DNA of 62,579 bases, taken from NCBI GenBank assembly GCA_028715885.1, contig JAQUQX010000007.1, positions 1 to 62,579 of the forward strand, written 5' to 3'. Numbering within the stretch: the first letter of the stretch is position 1; each line of letters starts with the position of its first letter. Below are positions 8,460-17,241 of the stretch, piece after piece. The position numbers and the translations under genes are program-made. This DNA comes from Candidatus Methanoperedens sp. (GTDB lineage: Archaea; Halobacteriota; Methanosarcinia; Methanosarcinales; Methanoperedenaceae). Under the pieces are notes generated by a model, which did not search any database, was not told the DNA's origin, and worked only from the letters and a program-made list of their open reading frames with translations.

Positions 8460-9436
8460 TAAAATTGTTTTATAAAGATAAAGTTATACTTGTAACAGGT
8501 GGAACAGGGTTTGTTGGAATCCACCTTGTTCAGGAACTTATTAAAAATGGCGCAAAAGTTCGCATCACCGTTAATAAACGCCCACTTGTAATTGAAGACA
8601 AAAACATCGAAACTGTAAAAGCAGATTTGACAAAGCAGGATGATTGCATCAAAGCAGTAAAAGGGGCTGATTTCGTTTTCCATGCAGCAGGTTTGGTTTC
8701 AGGTGTGGGTGTAAAAAGTAATTTCATGATTTCTGGCATTACAGCCAATCTTGTGATGACTGCTCAAATGCTAAAATCTGCATGCGATGAAAACATAGAA
8801 AGATTTTTAATATTTAGCAGTAGCACAGGCTATCCACTCACAAATTATCCTGTTAAGGAGGAGGAGATGTGGGCTGGGCCAATGCCCCCATTTTATTCTG
8901 GATACGGATGGATGAGACGATACTTTGAAAAATTAAGCGAATTTATTGCTTCAAACTCTAATATGAAAATTGCCATTGTACGTCCAACTGCTGTATATGG
9001 TCGGTGGGATAATTTTGATATTATGACATCACATTTTATTCCTGCATTAGTCAGGAAAGCGGTTGAGAAACAAAATCCTTATGAGGTATGGGGTAGCGGT
9101 GAAGATTGTCGAGACTGTCTTCATATTACAGATTTGGCGCGTGGTTGTCTGCTTATGCTGGAAAAAAATGCAAATTGCGATCCGGTGAATATAGGGTATG
9201 GAAGAGCTTATAAAATTAAAGAAATTGTTCGTATAATTTTGAAGGCTGCTGGGCACGAAAATGCAAACGTTGTGTTTAATACGTCCAAGCCAACAGCCAT
9301 ACCTTTTAGAATGGTGGACGTATCGAAAGCGAAAAAAATACTGGGTTTTGAGCCACAAACAACTTTAGAGGAAGGCTTAAAAGATACAGTTGATTGGTAT
9401 GCCAGGACAAGAAATCTTTTTCCAAACATTCAATGA
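8456..9436 (+). CDS. SDR related to GDP-fucose synthase, YxxxR at the active site
   Basis: A 326-residue extended SDR with VTGGTGFVGIHL, FHAAGLVSGVG, FSSSTGYP, AVYGRWDNF and the C-terminal LGFEPQTTLEEGL. It is clearly paralogous to the protein at 5083. At the active site it reads GYGWMRRYFEK, so the tyrosine is present but the usual lysine is arginine. Likely an epimerase/reductase acting on a GDP-4-keto sugar; GDP-fucose synthase performs 3,5-epimerisation and 4-reduction and is the nearest known model. The GTG start overlaps the transketolase stop. A TTG nine bases further is the alternative start. Confidence 0.8.
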   Translation: MIKLFYKDKVILVTGGTGFVGIHLVQELIKNGAKVRITVNKRPLVIEDKNIETVKADLTKQDDCIKAVKGADFVFHAAGLVSGVGVKSNFMISGITANLVMTAQMLKSACDENIERFLIFSSSTGYPLTNYPVKEEEMWAGPMPPFYSGYGWMRRYFEKLSEFIASNSNMKIAIVRPTAVYGRWDNFDIMTSHFIPALVRKAVEKQNPYEVWGSGEDCRDCLHITDLARGCLLMLEKNANCDPVNIGYGRAYKIKEIVRIILKAAGHENANVVFNTSKPTAIPFRMVDVSKAKKILGFEPQTTLEEGLKDTVDWYARTRNLFPNIQ

Positions 9437-9445
9437 GGAAATAAT

Positions 9446-10624
9446 ATGAAAGTATTTATCAAGGGATTAAATGGCTGTGGTATGCGTAAAACCACTATCC
9501 AAAAATATTGCAACTTTCTAAATGCAAATGGGCATATATTGGTTGATAACCCTAAAAATAGCGATGTGATACTTCTTTGGACATGTGCCTTCCGTCGGGA
9601 TTTTCGGGACAATAGCATTTCTGAGATTAAAAGATACCAGAAAGAGTTTAAAAGTGAACTGATAGTTGCTGGTTGTTTGCCGGATATTGATAGGGGACTC
9701 CTTTCAGAATATTTCTCTGGACGGATTGTTAACTGGAGAGATGATGAAACGAAAATGGAAGAATATTTTGGCATCACTGACAAAAGAATGTCTGAAATAA
9801 CTTTTAACCTCGGTGAGAAGAGATTATGCCATGATGTTGCAAAATTCAAGAAAGAGAACCCAAATAAAGATGCCTCTTTTGTTGATCAATTTACCAAACT
9901 ATTTGTAGCTGAGGGCTGCAGGTTTAAATGCACATACTGTGCCGAAAGGCTGGCATTTCCGCCTTATAAAAGTTTTCCTGAGTCTGAACTGGTAAAAGAA
10001 TGCCGACGGCTTGTAAACGAGACAGGTCAACTGGAAGTGATGCTTTTGGGCGATAGTGTTGGCGATTACGGACATGACATAGACAGTAGTCTGCCGAATT
10101 TAATCCGTAAACTTAAAACTATAAATCCTGATTTGAAGATTGCTTTGCAGGGTTTAAATCCGGCACACTTTATCAAATTTTATGATGATATGGTTGAATT
10201 TCTGCGCGAAGGTGATATTCGTCATATGCAGTTACCTATTCAATCAGCTTCCGAACGTATATTAAAATTAATGCAAAGACCTTATACAAGAGCTGACATT
10301 GAAAAAATTTTCACTCTTTTGAATAATACTGATTTTACTGAGTTTGATACCCATCTTATCGTTGGTTTTCCGGGCGAGACTGATGAAGATTACGAAGAAA
10401 CAATTCAGTTTGTTCTTCATATTCATCCAAAGTACGTGCTCGTGAGCGGCTTTATGGAATCACCTGCAATGCCAGCATACAAGCTTCCCGATAAAGTTGA
10501 TAGTGAAACCAAATACAAACGACTGAGAGACGCGGAAGCTCGCATAAAAGCCGCCGGGATTATTTGTAATATTGACGATAGTGAACTGAGCGCTACTCGG
10601 TTTCACACGTTAAACTTGGTTTAG
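9446..10624 (+). CDS. Methylthiotransferase-like radical SAM protein lacking a TRAM domain
   Basis: A 392-residue protein of the MiaB/RimO/MtaB family. The N-terminal MTTase domain has its three cluster cysteines at C11, C47 and C77 (NGCGMRK, WTCAFRRD, AGCLPD). The radical SAM cluster is C158, C162, C165 (EGCRFKCTYC). The core continues through MQLPIQSASERILKLMQRPY and LIVGFPGETDED. The protein ends at about the point where the substrate-binding TRAM domain normally begins. Known members insert methylthio groups into tRNA or ribosomal protein. Here it sits among nucleotide-sugar and methyltransferase genes, so a non-RNA substrate, such as sulfur insertion into the glycan or its precursor, is a reasonable but unproven idea. 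Confidence 0.82.
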   Translation: MKVFIKGLNGCGMRKTTIQKYCNFLNANGHILVDNPKNSDVILLWTCAFRRDFRDNSISEIKRYQKEFKSELIVAGCLPDIDRGLLSEYFSGRIVNWRDDETKMEEYFGITDKRMSEITFNLGEKRLCHDVAKFKKENPNKDASFVDQFTKLFVAEGCRFKCTYCAERLAFPPYKSFPESELVKECRRLVNETGQLEVMLLGDSVGDYGHDIDSSLPNLIRKLKTINPDLKIALQGLNPAHFIKFYDDMVEFLREGDIRHMQLPIQSASERILKLMQRPYTRADIEKIFTLLNNTDFTEFDTHLIVGFPGETDEDYEETIQFVLHIHPKYVLVSGFMESPAMPAYKLPDKVDSETKYKRLRDAEARIKAAGIICNIDDSELSATRFHTLNLV

Positions 10625-10678
10625 ACAAATAATTTTAACAGATAAAGTATATTTTATCGCATTGAAGGAGAAATAATA

Positions 10679-11476
10679 ATGAACAAAAATTATGTCAAAG
10701 AAGATTCGCGCAAAGATGAAAGACAATTTGATGGAAGGGCTAATTATAAGGCGGATGATGAAATTGAGATTTTATTGGATGCTCATTTTGAAAAGTACAA
10801 CGTTTCCAAAAGGGAAATATGGAGGAACTTCCAGATTTATACCCGCCGCTTGTTCTTAAAAAAGTTTTTGGCTCATTATGAGTTATTTTGCAAAACTATT
10901 ACTCTGCCGGGCGATATCGTCGAACTTGGTGTATACCGTGGAGCCTCTTTGATGTCATGGGCAAATTTCATGGAAATACGAAACATGGGTGACAGACAAA
11001 AACAGGTTATTGGTTTTGATAATTTTTTCGGTTTTGCATCTTTTGATGAAAAGGATGGAAAACAGGATACTAAGGTTGGTAAAGTAATAACTGGGTTCGA
11101 TGGAGGAGCTTTTGAAGAAAGCCTTAAAGATGCAATCGCTATTTTTGATAAGGATAGATTTATACCATATAAACCGAGAGTTGTGCTGGTTAAGGGTAAT
11201 ATCGAAGAAACAGTTTCAAAATTTGTAGAAGAAAACCCAGGGCTTCGTATTTCCCTATTGCACTTCGATTGCGATGTTTATCTGCCAACCAAGGTGGCTC
11301 TTGAAACACTATGGCCCCGAGTTGTGCCTGGCGGAATTGTTCTATTTGATGAGTATGGTATTAGGCCGTGGGAAGGCGAAAGCATCGCTGTAGATGAATA
11401 TTTCAAAGATAAAGAGGTGGTTATACAGCGGTTTGACTGGTGTCCAAATCCAGGCGGCTATATTATTAAAAAATAA
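10679..11476 (+). CDS. TylF-like sugar O-methyltransferase
   Basis: A 265-residue class I methyltransferase of the TylF group: VELGVYRGASLMSWA as SAM motif, GFDNFFGFASFDEKDG, HFDCDVYLPTKVAL and IVLFDEYG. It shares the same motif order as the gene at 6057 but is only distantly similar. A metal-dependent O-methylation of a sugar is the family role. The first 50 residues are charged and contain no clear domain. AAGGAG precedes the ATG at good spacing. It is followed 5 nt later by the B12 radical SAM gene, so the two are probably one transcription unit with the methylthiotransferase-like gene. Confidence 0.82.
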   Translation: MNKNYVKEDSRKDERQFDGRANYKADDEIEILLDAHFEKYNVSKREIWRNFQIYTRRLFLKKFLAHYELFCKTITLPGDIVELGVYRGASLMSWANFMEIRNMGDRQKQVIGFDNFFGFASFDEKDGKQDTKVGKVITGFDGGAFEESLKDAIAIFDKDRFIPYKPRVVLVKGNIEETVSKFVEENPGLRISLLHFDCDVYLPTKVALETLWPRVVPGGIVLFDEYGIRPWEGESIAVDEYFKDKEVVIQRFDWCPNPGGYIIKK

Positions 11477-11481
11477 AAGCT

Positions 11482-13452
11482 ATGCAAAAAAAAGTTAATG
11501 ATGTTAGCAGGGTAAAAATAGGGTTGGTTCAGATCAACAATAGTTTTTCACATCAAAACTATTTGCCTTATTCTATAGGTATTCTTCAAGCATATGCCCA
11601 AAAATACCTTGAGAATAAGAGTATGTTTGAGTTTTTACTGCCGATTTATAAAAGGATTCCTGTTAAAATTGCTGAACGAGAGCTTTCAGATACTGATATT
11701 ATTTTTTTCAGCACCTATATCTGGAACGTTAAAATATCATTGGAAATTGCAAAACGAATTAAACAAAAAAGTCCGGAAACTATCATTGTTTTTGGGGGTC
11801 CTCAGGTTCCAAATAAGGGTAATGAAGAATTTTTACGAAAATATCCATTCATCGATATAGCCTGCCATGGTGAAGGCGAAAAGACTTTTTTATTTATTCT
11901 AGAAAATTATACAACAGGCAATTGGGGAAAAGTGCCTTCTATCAGTTATATTGACAATAAAGGAAAATTTGTTCAAACACCGATAGGAATGAGGATATCT
12001 AACTTAGATGAAATTCCTTCACCTTATATTGAAGGTGCTTTTGAACCCTTAATGGATGCAAATCCAAAAGAAAAATGGATTGCTTTGTGGGAAACTAACA
12101 GGGGTTGTCCATTCTCATGCAGTTATTGTGTATGGGGCTCACCAGATCAAAAAAAAGTGTATGCGCACAATATTGAAAAAATTTATCAGGAAATTGACTG
12201 GTTCAGCCAGCATAAAATAGAATTTATATTTTGCTGCGATGCGAATTTCGGCATTATGCAAAGAGACATTGGTATCGTAAAACACTTTGCAGAGAATAAA
12301 AAGAAATATGGATATCCAGTGGCTTTATCTGTACAAAACACCAAGAACTCTACAATGCGTTTGTACAACATATATCAATTGATGTCAGACGCGGGGTTAA
12401 GCAAAGGTGTTTCACTGGCTCTTCAATCGGTTAATAGGGATACATTAAAAAGTATTAAACGCGAAAATATCTCCGTCGATACGTTCCAAGAGTTGCAAAA
12501 AAAATTTAGTGAAGAAAATATTGAAACTTTTACTGATATAATTATGGGATTACCATGTGAAACGTATGACTCTTTTGTTAATGGTATCTCGACAATAATT
12601 GAAAACGGTCAGCATAATAGAATTCAGTTCATCAACCTATCAATACTTACCAATTCCGAAATGGATGAACTGGAATATCAAAAAAAATACGGATTTGACA
12701 TTGTAGATACAAAGCTTATAAATATACATGGAAGTTTGTCTGATGCTGATGAAATAGCCGAAACGCAGCGGCTGGTGATCGGAACAAACTCAATGCCGAG
12801 ACGAGATTGGGCTAGGACAAGGGTATTTGGCTGGATGACGGCTCTGTTGCATTTCGACAAACTTTTACAAATTCCTTTCATTATTTTGCATAAAGAGTAC
12901 TCTATACGTTACTGCGAGTTAATTGAAAATTTTATTACTGATGATAAAACATCATCAATATTATCTGAAATGCGCTCTTTTTTTACCGATAAAGCCAGAG
13001 ATATTCAAATCGGCGGTGCTGAGTATTGTGAATCAAAAAAATGGCTGAACATCTGGTGGCCGGCAGACGAATTGATGCTAATTAAGTTATGCACTGAAAA
13101 TAAACTACCTGAATTTTATAAAGAAGCTGAACAATCAATCGCCAAATTTTTAGAGAAAAAAAAAGTAAGAGATTACCGATCTATTCTCCATGACGCCATC
13201 GTTTTAAATCAAAATTTAATCAAAATGCCTTTTCAAGATAAAAATATAGATATAGAAATGTCTTATAATATTTGGGATGTTTATCGCGCAAGTTTAAGCG
13301 GTCGAATCGCTCAAATTGTAAAAGGTGAATACCATTATGAGATAGACCGTACAAGCGTAAAATGGTCTTCATGGGAGGACTGGTGCAGAGAAGTTGTTTG
13401 GTATGGAAATAAAAAGGGAGCGTATCTTTATACATGCAAAAATTTACAATAA
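11482..13452 (+). CDS. B12-binding-domain radical SAM protein
   Basis: A 656-residue protein with an N-terminal cobalamin-binding-like Rossmann domain (residues about 10-140, including VFGGPQVPNKG and CHGEGEKTF), then a radical SAM domain with cluster cysteines C209, C213 and C216 (NRGCPFSCSYC), then about 250 residues without recognisable motif. Relatives methylate unactivated carbons or phosphorus, or rearrange carbon skeletons; the substrate here is unknown. Position between a TylF-like methyltransferase and an SDR within the heptose module suggests C-methylation or another radical modification of a sugar or lipid. The B12 domain lacks an obvious DxHxxG motif, so cobalamin would bind base-off without a histidine ligand, as in many class B relatives. 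Confidence 0.8.
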   Translation: MQKKVNDVSRVKIGLVQINNSFSHQNYLPYSIGILQAYAQKYLENKSMFEFLLPIYKRIPVKIAERELSDTDIIFFSTYIWNVKISLEIAKRIKQKSPETIIVFGGPQVPNKGNEEFLRKYPFIDIACHGEGEKTFLFILENYTTGNWGKVPSISYIDNKGKFVQTPIGMRISNLDEIPSPYIEGAFEPLMDANPKEKWIALWETNRGCPFSCSYCVWGSPDQKKVYAHNIEKIYQEIDWFSQHKIEFIFCCDANFGIMQRDIGIVKHFAENKKKYGYPVALSVQNTKNSTMRLYNIYQLMSDAGLSKGVSLALQSVNRDTLKSIKRENISVDTFQELQKKFSEENIETFTDIIMGLPCETYDSFVNGISTIIENGQHNRIQFINLSILTNSEMDELEYQKKYGFDIVDTKLINIHGSLSDADEIAETQRLVIGTNSMPRRDWARTRVFGWMTALLHFDKLLQIPFIILHKEYSIRYCELIENFITDDKTSSILSEMRSFFTDKARDIQIGGAEYCESKKWLNIWWPADELMLIKLCTENKLPEFYKEAEQSIAKFLEKKKVRDYRSILHDAIVLNQNLIKMPFQDKNIDIEMSYNIWDVYRASLSGRIAQIVKGEYHYEIDRTSVKWSSWEDWCREVVWYGNKKGAYLYTCKNLQ

Positions 13453-13510
13453 TTTTGAAATGTTATATTTACATAAATATATTAAAGACCTAAAATGGTG
13501 AAAAAAAGAG

Positions 13511-14371
13511 ATGAAACTAAAAAATAAAGTGGCTATTATTACAGGTGGGGCTGGAGGGATTGGTAAAACAATCGTTAAATACTATCTTAAAGAGGGTGCA
13601 AGTGTTATTATCGCAGAAATCAATAACCTGGAATTAGAAGCCATGCTCAATGAGTTAAATGGTGAAGGAATTAATAGGATGCTGGGAGTAACTGCGGATA
13701 TAACAGATATACAACAGGTTAAAGATTTAGTTAAACAAACTGTATCAACTTTCGGAACCGTGGATATCTTGGTGAATGTTGCAGGTATTCAAAAACCTAT
13801 TGGTAGATTAATAGAAGTAAATGCGGATGAATGGATAAAAAATATTAATACCAATCTAATTGGAACTATGCTATGTTGCAAATACGTCTTACCTATTATG
13901 ATCTCAAAAAAGAAAGGTAAAATTATAAACTTTTCAGGAGGAGGAGCAACCTTTCCAAGACCGCATTTTTCCGCCTATGCATCTGCAAAAGCCGCGATTG
14001 TTAGATTTACAGAAACAATAGCAGAAGAGGTAAATGAATTTGGGATCGAAATAAATGCGATATCACCAGGCTCTGTGTATACAAAAATGTTAGAAGAAAT
14101 TATTAGTGCAGGTGCTAAATCTGGGGAAAAAGATTTAACTACCGCAATTAAAATAAAGAACAACGGCGGGACACCCCCGGAATTTCCAGCAGAACTGGCA
14201 GTGTTTCTGGCATCATCTGCGTCGGATGGCATTACAGGGAAGTTAATTAGTGCAGTATGGGATGACTGGAAGAACTTTGGTAAAAATATTTCAGAAATAA
14301 AATATTCGTCATTATTTACATTAAGACGCGTGGATGGAGTAAAAATCACTGAAATGAGAAATGAAGCATGA
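13511..14371 (+). CDS. Classical short-chain dehydrogenase/reductase
   Basis: A 286-residue classical SDR: TGGAGGIGK cofactor motif near the N-terminus, NVAGIQ (NNAG-type motif), an FSGGGA segment at the catalytic-serine position with glycine and alanine around it, and YASAK as YxxxK, followed by SPGSVYT. The family reduces or oxidises hydroxyl/keto groups with NAD(P)(H). The strand-5 region reads FSGGG rather than the common SSxxG, so the catalytic Ser is shifted or supplied by S at the start of the segment. It precedes hddA by 16 nt and probably belongs to the heptose operon. The substrate is unknown; a keto-sugar is plausible. Confidence 0.82.
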   Translation: MKLKNKVAIITGGAGGIGKTIVKYYLKEGASVIIAEINNLELEAMLNELNGEGINRMLGVTADITDIQQVKDLVKQTVSTFGTVDILVNVAGIQKPIGRLIEVNADEWIKNINTNLIGTMLCCKYVLPIMISKKKGKIINFSGGGATFPRPHFSAYASAKAAIVRFTETIAEEVNEFGIEINAISPGSVYTKMLEEIISAGAKSGEKDLTTAIKIKNNGGTPPEFPAELAVFLASSASDGITGKLISAVWDDWKNFGKNISEIKYSSLFTLRRVDGVKITEMRNEA

Positions 14372-14387
14372 GAGTCTGAGGTAAGAT

Positions 14388-15386
14388 ATGATTATAAGTA
14401 GAACACCATTTCGAATATCTTTTTTCGGCGGCGGAACAGACTATCCTGTGTGGTATAAAGAACACGGTGGGGCTGTACTCGCTACTTCGATAAATAAGTA
14501 TTGTTATATCACCTGTCGATATCTTCCACCATTCTTCGATTACAAATACCGGATAGTATATTCTAAGAATGAAATAGCCAAAGATATTTTTGAAATACAA
14601 CATCCCTCCGTTCGGGAAACTCTCCACTTTATGAATCTGGATGGCGGAGTTGAAATACATCACGACGCTGATTTACCTGCAAGGACGGGTCTCGGTTCAA
14701 GTTCGGCATTCACCGTATGTCTGCTTAATGCACTGTATGCCTTGAAAGGCAAAATGGTAACTAAAAGACAGTTGGCATTAGATGCTATACACATAGAGCA
14801 GGATAGAATCAAAGAAAATGTTGGGTCGCAGGACCAAACAATAACGGCTTTTGGAGGGTTCAATAAAATAGAATTTGGCGGGGATCAAGAAATATTGATT
14901 CAACCAATTACCTTAAATTCCAGAAAATGCCTCAGTCTTCAGGATCATCTGATGTTATTTTTTACAGGGTTTTCACGGACTGCTTCCGAGATTGCTGGTG
15001 AGCAGATAAAGAAAACACGAGATAAGAAAAACGAGCTGAATAGAATGCTGGAAATGGTGGAGGAAGCCATAAATATTCTTAATGGTGGTGATTCTGATTT
15101 AACTGACTTTGGTAGACTTTTGCACGAAAGCTGGATGATCAAACGGAGTTTGACGGACAGGATTTCAACTCCACAAATAGATGAAATCTACGAAGTTGCG
15201 TTAAAAGCTGGGGCACTGGGTGGAAAGTTATTGGGGGCTGGAGGAGGAGGTTTTATTCTGTTTTTTGTAGAGCCTGAATTCCAGCCAAAAGTGAAAGAAG
15301 TATTGAAAAATTTATTACACGTACCATTAAAATTCGAGAATCTGGGCAGCCAAATAATTTATTATTCACCACAAAATGATTTTTAA
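14388..15386 (+). CDS. hddA: D-glycero-alpha-D-manno-heptose 7-phosphate kinase
   Basis: A 332-residue GHMP kinase. Seen: RTPFRISFFGGGTDYP near the N-terminus (HddA-type signature), the phosphate-binding loop PARTGLGSSSAF at residues 98-108, and the C-terminal GALGGKLLGAGGGGF. HddA phosphorylates C1 of D-glycero-alpha-D-manno-heptose 7-phosphate to the 1,7-bisphosphate in the GDP-heptose branch. The assignment rests on the signature and on the immediately following hddC, then gmhA and gmhB within 4 kb, the complete four-enzyme set. An L-fucokinase-type or other GHMP kinase is the alternative but fits the context less well. Confidence 0.88.
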   Translation: MIISRTPFRISFFGGGTDYPVWYKEHGGAVLATSINKYCYITCRYLPPFFDYKYRIVYSKNEIAKDIFEIQHPSVRETLHFMNLDGGVEIHHDADLPARTGLGSSSAFTVCLLNALYALKGKMVTKRQLALDAIHIEQDRIKENVGSQDQTITAFGGFNKIEFGGDQEILIQPITLNSRKCLSLQDHLMLFFTGFSRTASEIAGEQIKKTRDKKNELNRMLEMVEEAINILNGGDSDLTDFGRLLHESWMIKRSLTDRISTPQIDEIYEVALKAGALGGKLLGAGGGGFILFFVEPEFQPKVKEVLKNLLHVPLKFENLGSQIIYYSPQNDF

Positions 15387-15398
15387 TAATTTGAGAAG

Positions 15399-16112
15399 AT
15401 GGCTACTAATTTTAGAGAAACTGATGTCGTAATCCTCTGCGGAGGGCTGGGTACGAGATTGAAAGAGGTCGTTTTTGATCGACCTAAGGTATTAGCAAAA
15501 ATAGGAGAGATAACATTTCTCGATATTCTAATAAAAGATCTTACAGTTCGTGGATTTAAAAATATAATCCTTTGTGTTGGTTATCTGAAAGATCAGATTA
15601 AAAACCATTTTAATTACGACAAAGATTATAACATCACATTTTCTGAAGAAGAGGATCCTCTCGGTACAGGTGGAGCTCTAAAAAAAGCCAAACCATTAAT
15701 AAAAAGCAATCCGTTTATGGTCATGAACGGGGATTCCATATGTAAGATAAATTACAGGGACTTCTACGAGTTTCATATGAATAAAAAAGCAGCTCTGTCT
15801 ATGGTTCTGGCTCGATCAGAGTTAGCTCAAGATTTTGGCAGTGTCGTATTAAATGATTCACAAAGGATAAAGAGCTTTAAAGAAAAAGTTGTCACTAGAG
15901 ATGAATGCTTAATAAATGCAGGAATATACTTAATGGAAAGAGATATTTTTTCATATATGCCAAATAAAAATCATTTCTCTTTAGAGTACGATCTCTTTCC
16001 AAAATTAATTGAAGATAGATGTTACGGATTTATAACCGAGAGCGAATTGGTTGACATAGGAACCCCCCAACGATATGAAAAAGCGATCCATTTAATAGGA
16101 GGAACAAAATGA
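15399..16112 (+). CDS. hddC: D-glycero-alpha-D-manno-heptose 1-phosphate guanylyltransferase
   Basis: A 237-residue nucleotidyltransferase: ILCGGLGTRLKEVVFDRPK (residues 12-30) with the nucleotide-binding glycines and lysine, EEDPLGTGGALKKA, and NGDS as the metal-binding aspartate. Length fits HddC, which lacks the C-terminal left-handed helix seen in the GlmU-like enzymes of this window. It would form GDP-D-glycero-alpha-D-manno-heptose from the 1-phosphate left by GmhB. The guanylyl specificity is inferred from neighbours hddA, gmhA and gmhB. Its stop overlaps the ATG of the next gene by 4 nt. Confidence 0.86.
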   Translation: MATNFRETDVVILCGGLGTRLKEVVFDRPKVLAKIGEITFLDILIKDLTVRGFKNIILCVGYLKDQIKNHFNYDKDYNITFSEEEDPLGTGGALKKAKPLIKSNPFMVMNGDSICKINYRDFYEFHMNKKAALSMVLARSELAQDFGSVVLNDSQRIKSFKEKVVTRDECLINAGIYLMERDIFSYMPNKNHFSLEYDLFPKLIEDRCYGFITESELVDIGTPQRYEKAIHLIGGTK

Positions 16113-17239
16113 GGATAAACTTTGGCGAACTGATAATAGGAGATACAGCAAAAAAATATTTTCAGAAAGTATTTGATAAAAACTGGGCTTCGGAAGGAGA
16201 TAATGTGAGAGAGTTTGAAGAAAAATTCGCAGCAAAGTTTGGATGCAAACATGCTATTGCTACGAGTTCAGGCACAGACGCAGATATTGTTTCCTGCGCA
16301 GCATTGTACGACTATGGTGCAAATAGAGGGGATGAAGTAATTGTACCTGCATTATCATTTGTGGCTACTGCCAACTCGATTTTGGCAGCAGGATTAATCC
16401 CTAAATTTGTTGATATTGAACTTGAAACTCTCAACATAGACCCATCTAAAATTGAGAAAGCGATCACTGACAGGACAAGAGCCATTATGGTTGTTCATAC
16501 CATGGGAAAACCGTGCGAAATGGATTCAATTATAAAAATTGCAGAGGCTCATGATTTGAAAATTATAGAAGATGCCTGTGAAGCGCATGGCGCTACCTAT
16601 AAAGGCAAAATTGCAGGTACTATTGGCGATATGGGGGCATTCAGTTTCTATACTGCTCATCAGATAGTCTGCGGGGAAGGCGGTATGGTTGTCACTAATG
16701 ATGATAAAATTGCGGATGTAGTCCGGTCCGTAAAATCACATGGTCGTCCCCCAGGCAGTATATATTTCGATTTCCAGAGAATTGGTTTTAATTCGAAAAT
16801 GAATGATTTAGAGGCTGCTCTTGGGCTGGAAGGCATCGAGTACTTCGATGAATTTTTTAATAAACGCAAAAACAATTTATATAAATTACTGGAACTGACC
16901 GAGGACTTATCGGATTATTGTTATTTTAGTAAAGAAGAAAATTATGAAAAAGTAAGTCCTCATGCCTTCCCGCTGGTGTTGAAAGATAAAAAATATAATC
17001 GTGATAGTCTTTATAAATATTTAGAATCCTGTGGAATCCAGTGCAAAACGTTGTTCGGAAGTTTACCAACCCAACACAATGCATTCAGATTCCTGAATTA
17101 TAAATATGGTGATTTCCCGATATCAGAATATGTTGGGAAAAATGGGCTGCACTTTGGTATGCATCAATACTTAAATGACGATGATTTGCATTTTATCAGC
17201 GACACCTTACATGAATATTTTAGGAAAATTAAAAAATAA
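16109..17239 (+). CDS. DegT-fold PLP/PMP enzyme with His at the lysine position: predicted sugar 3-dehydratase (ColD/E1 type)
   Basis: A 376-residue DegT/DnrJ/EryC1/StrS-family protein: SSGTDADI (PLP phosphate site), IEDACEAHGA, and GAFSFYTAHQIVCGEGG. In the aminotransferases of this family the last motif holds the PLP lysine. Here residue 184 is histidine, as in ColD (GDP-4-keto-6-deoxymannose 3-dehydratase) and E1, where His abstracts a proton and the sugar loses its 3-OH. The [2Fe-2S] cysteine set of E1 is absent, which favours the ColD type, regenerated with glutamate. With the GMD-like dehydratase at 4074 and GDP-heptose genes on both sides, the predicted product is a 3,6-dideoxy-4-keto-heptose. 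Family and His184 are seen; the substrate is inference. Confidence 0.84.
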   Translation: MRINFGELIIGDTAKKYFQKVFDKNWASEGDNVREFEEKFAAKFGCKHAIATSSGTDADIVSCAALYDYGANRGDEVIVPALSFVATANSILAAGLIPKFVDIELETLNIDPSKIEKAITDRTRAIMVVHTMGKPCEMDSIIKIAEAHDLKIIEDACEAHGATYKGKIAGTIGDMGAFSFYTAHQIVCGEGGMVVTNDDKIADVVRSVKSHGRPPGSIYFDFQRIGFNSKMNDLEAALGLEGIEYFDEFFNKRKNNLYKLLELTEDLSDYCYFSKEENYEKVSPHAFPLVLKDKKYNRDSLYKYLESCGIQCKTLFGSLPTQHNAFRFLNYKYGDFPISEYVGKNGLHFGMHQYLNDDDLHFISDTLHEYFRKIKK

Positions 17240-17241
17240 AT

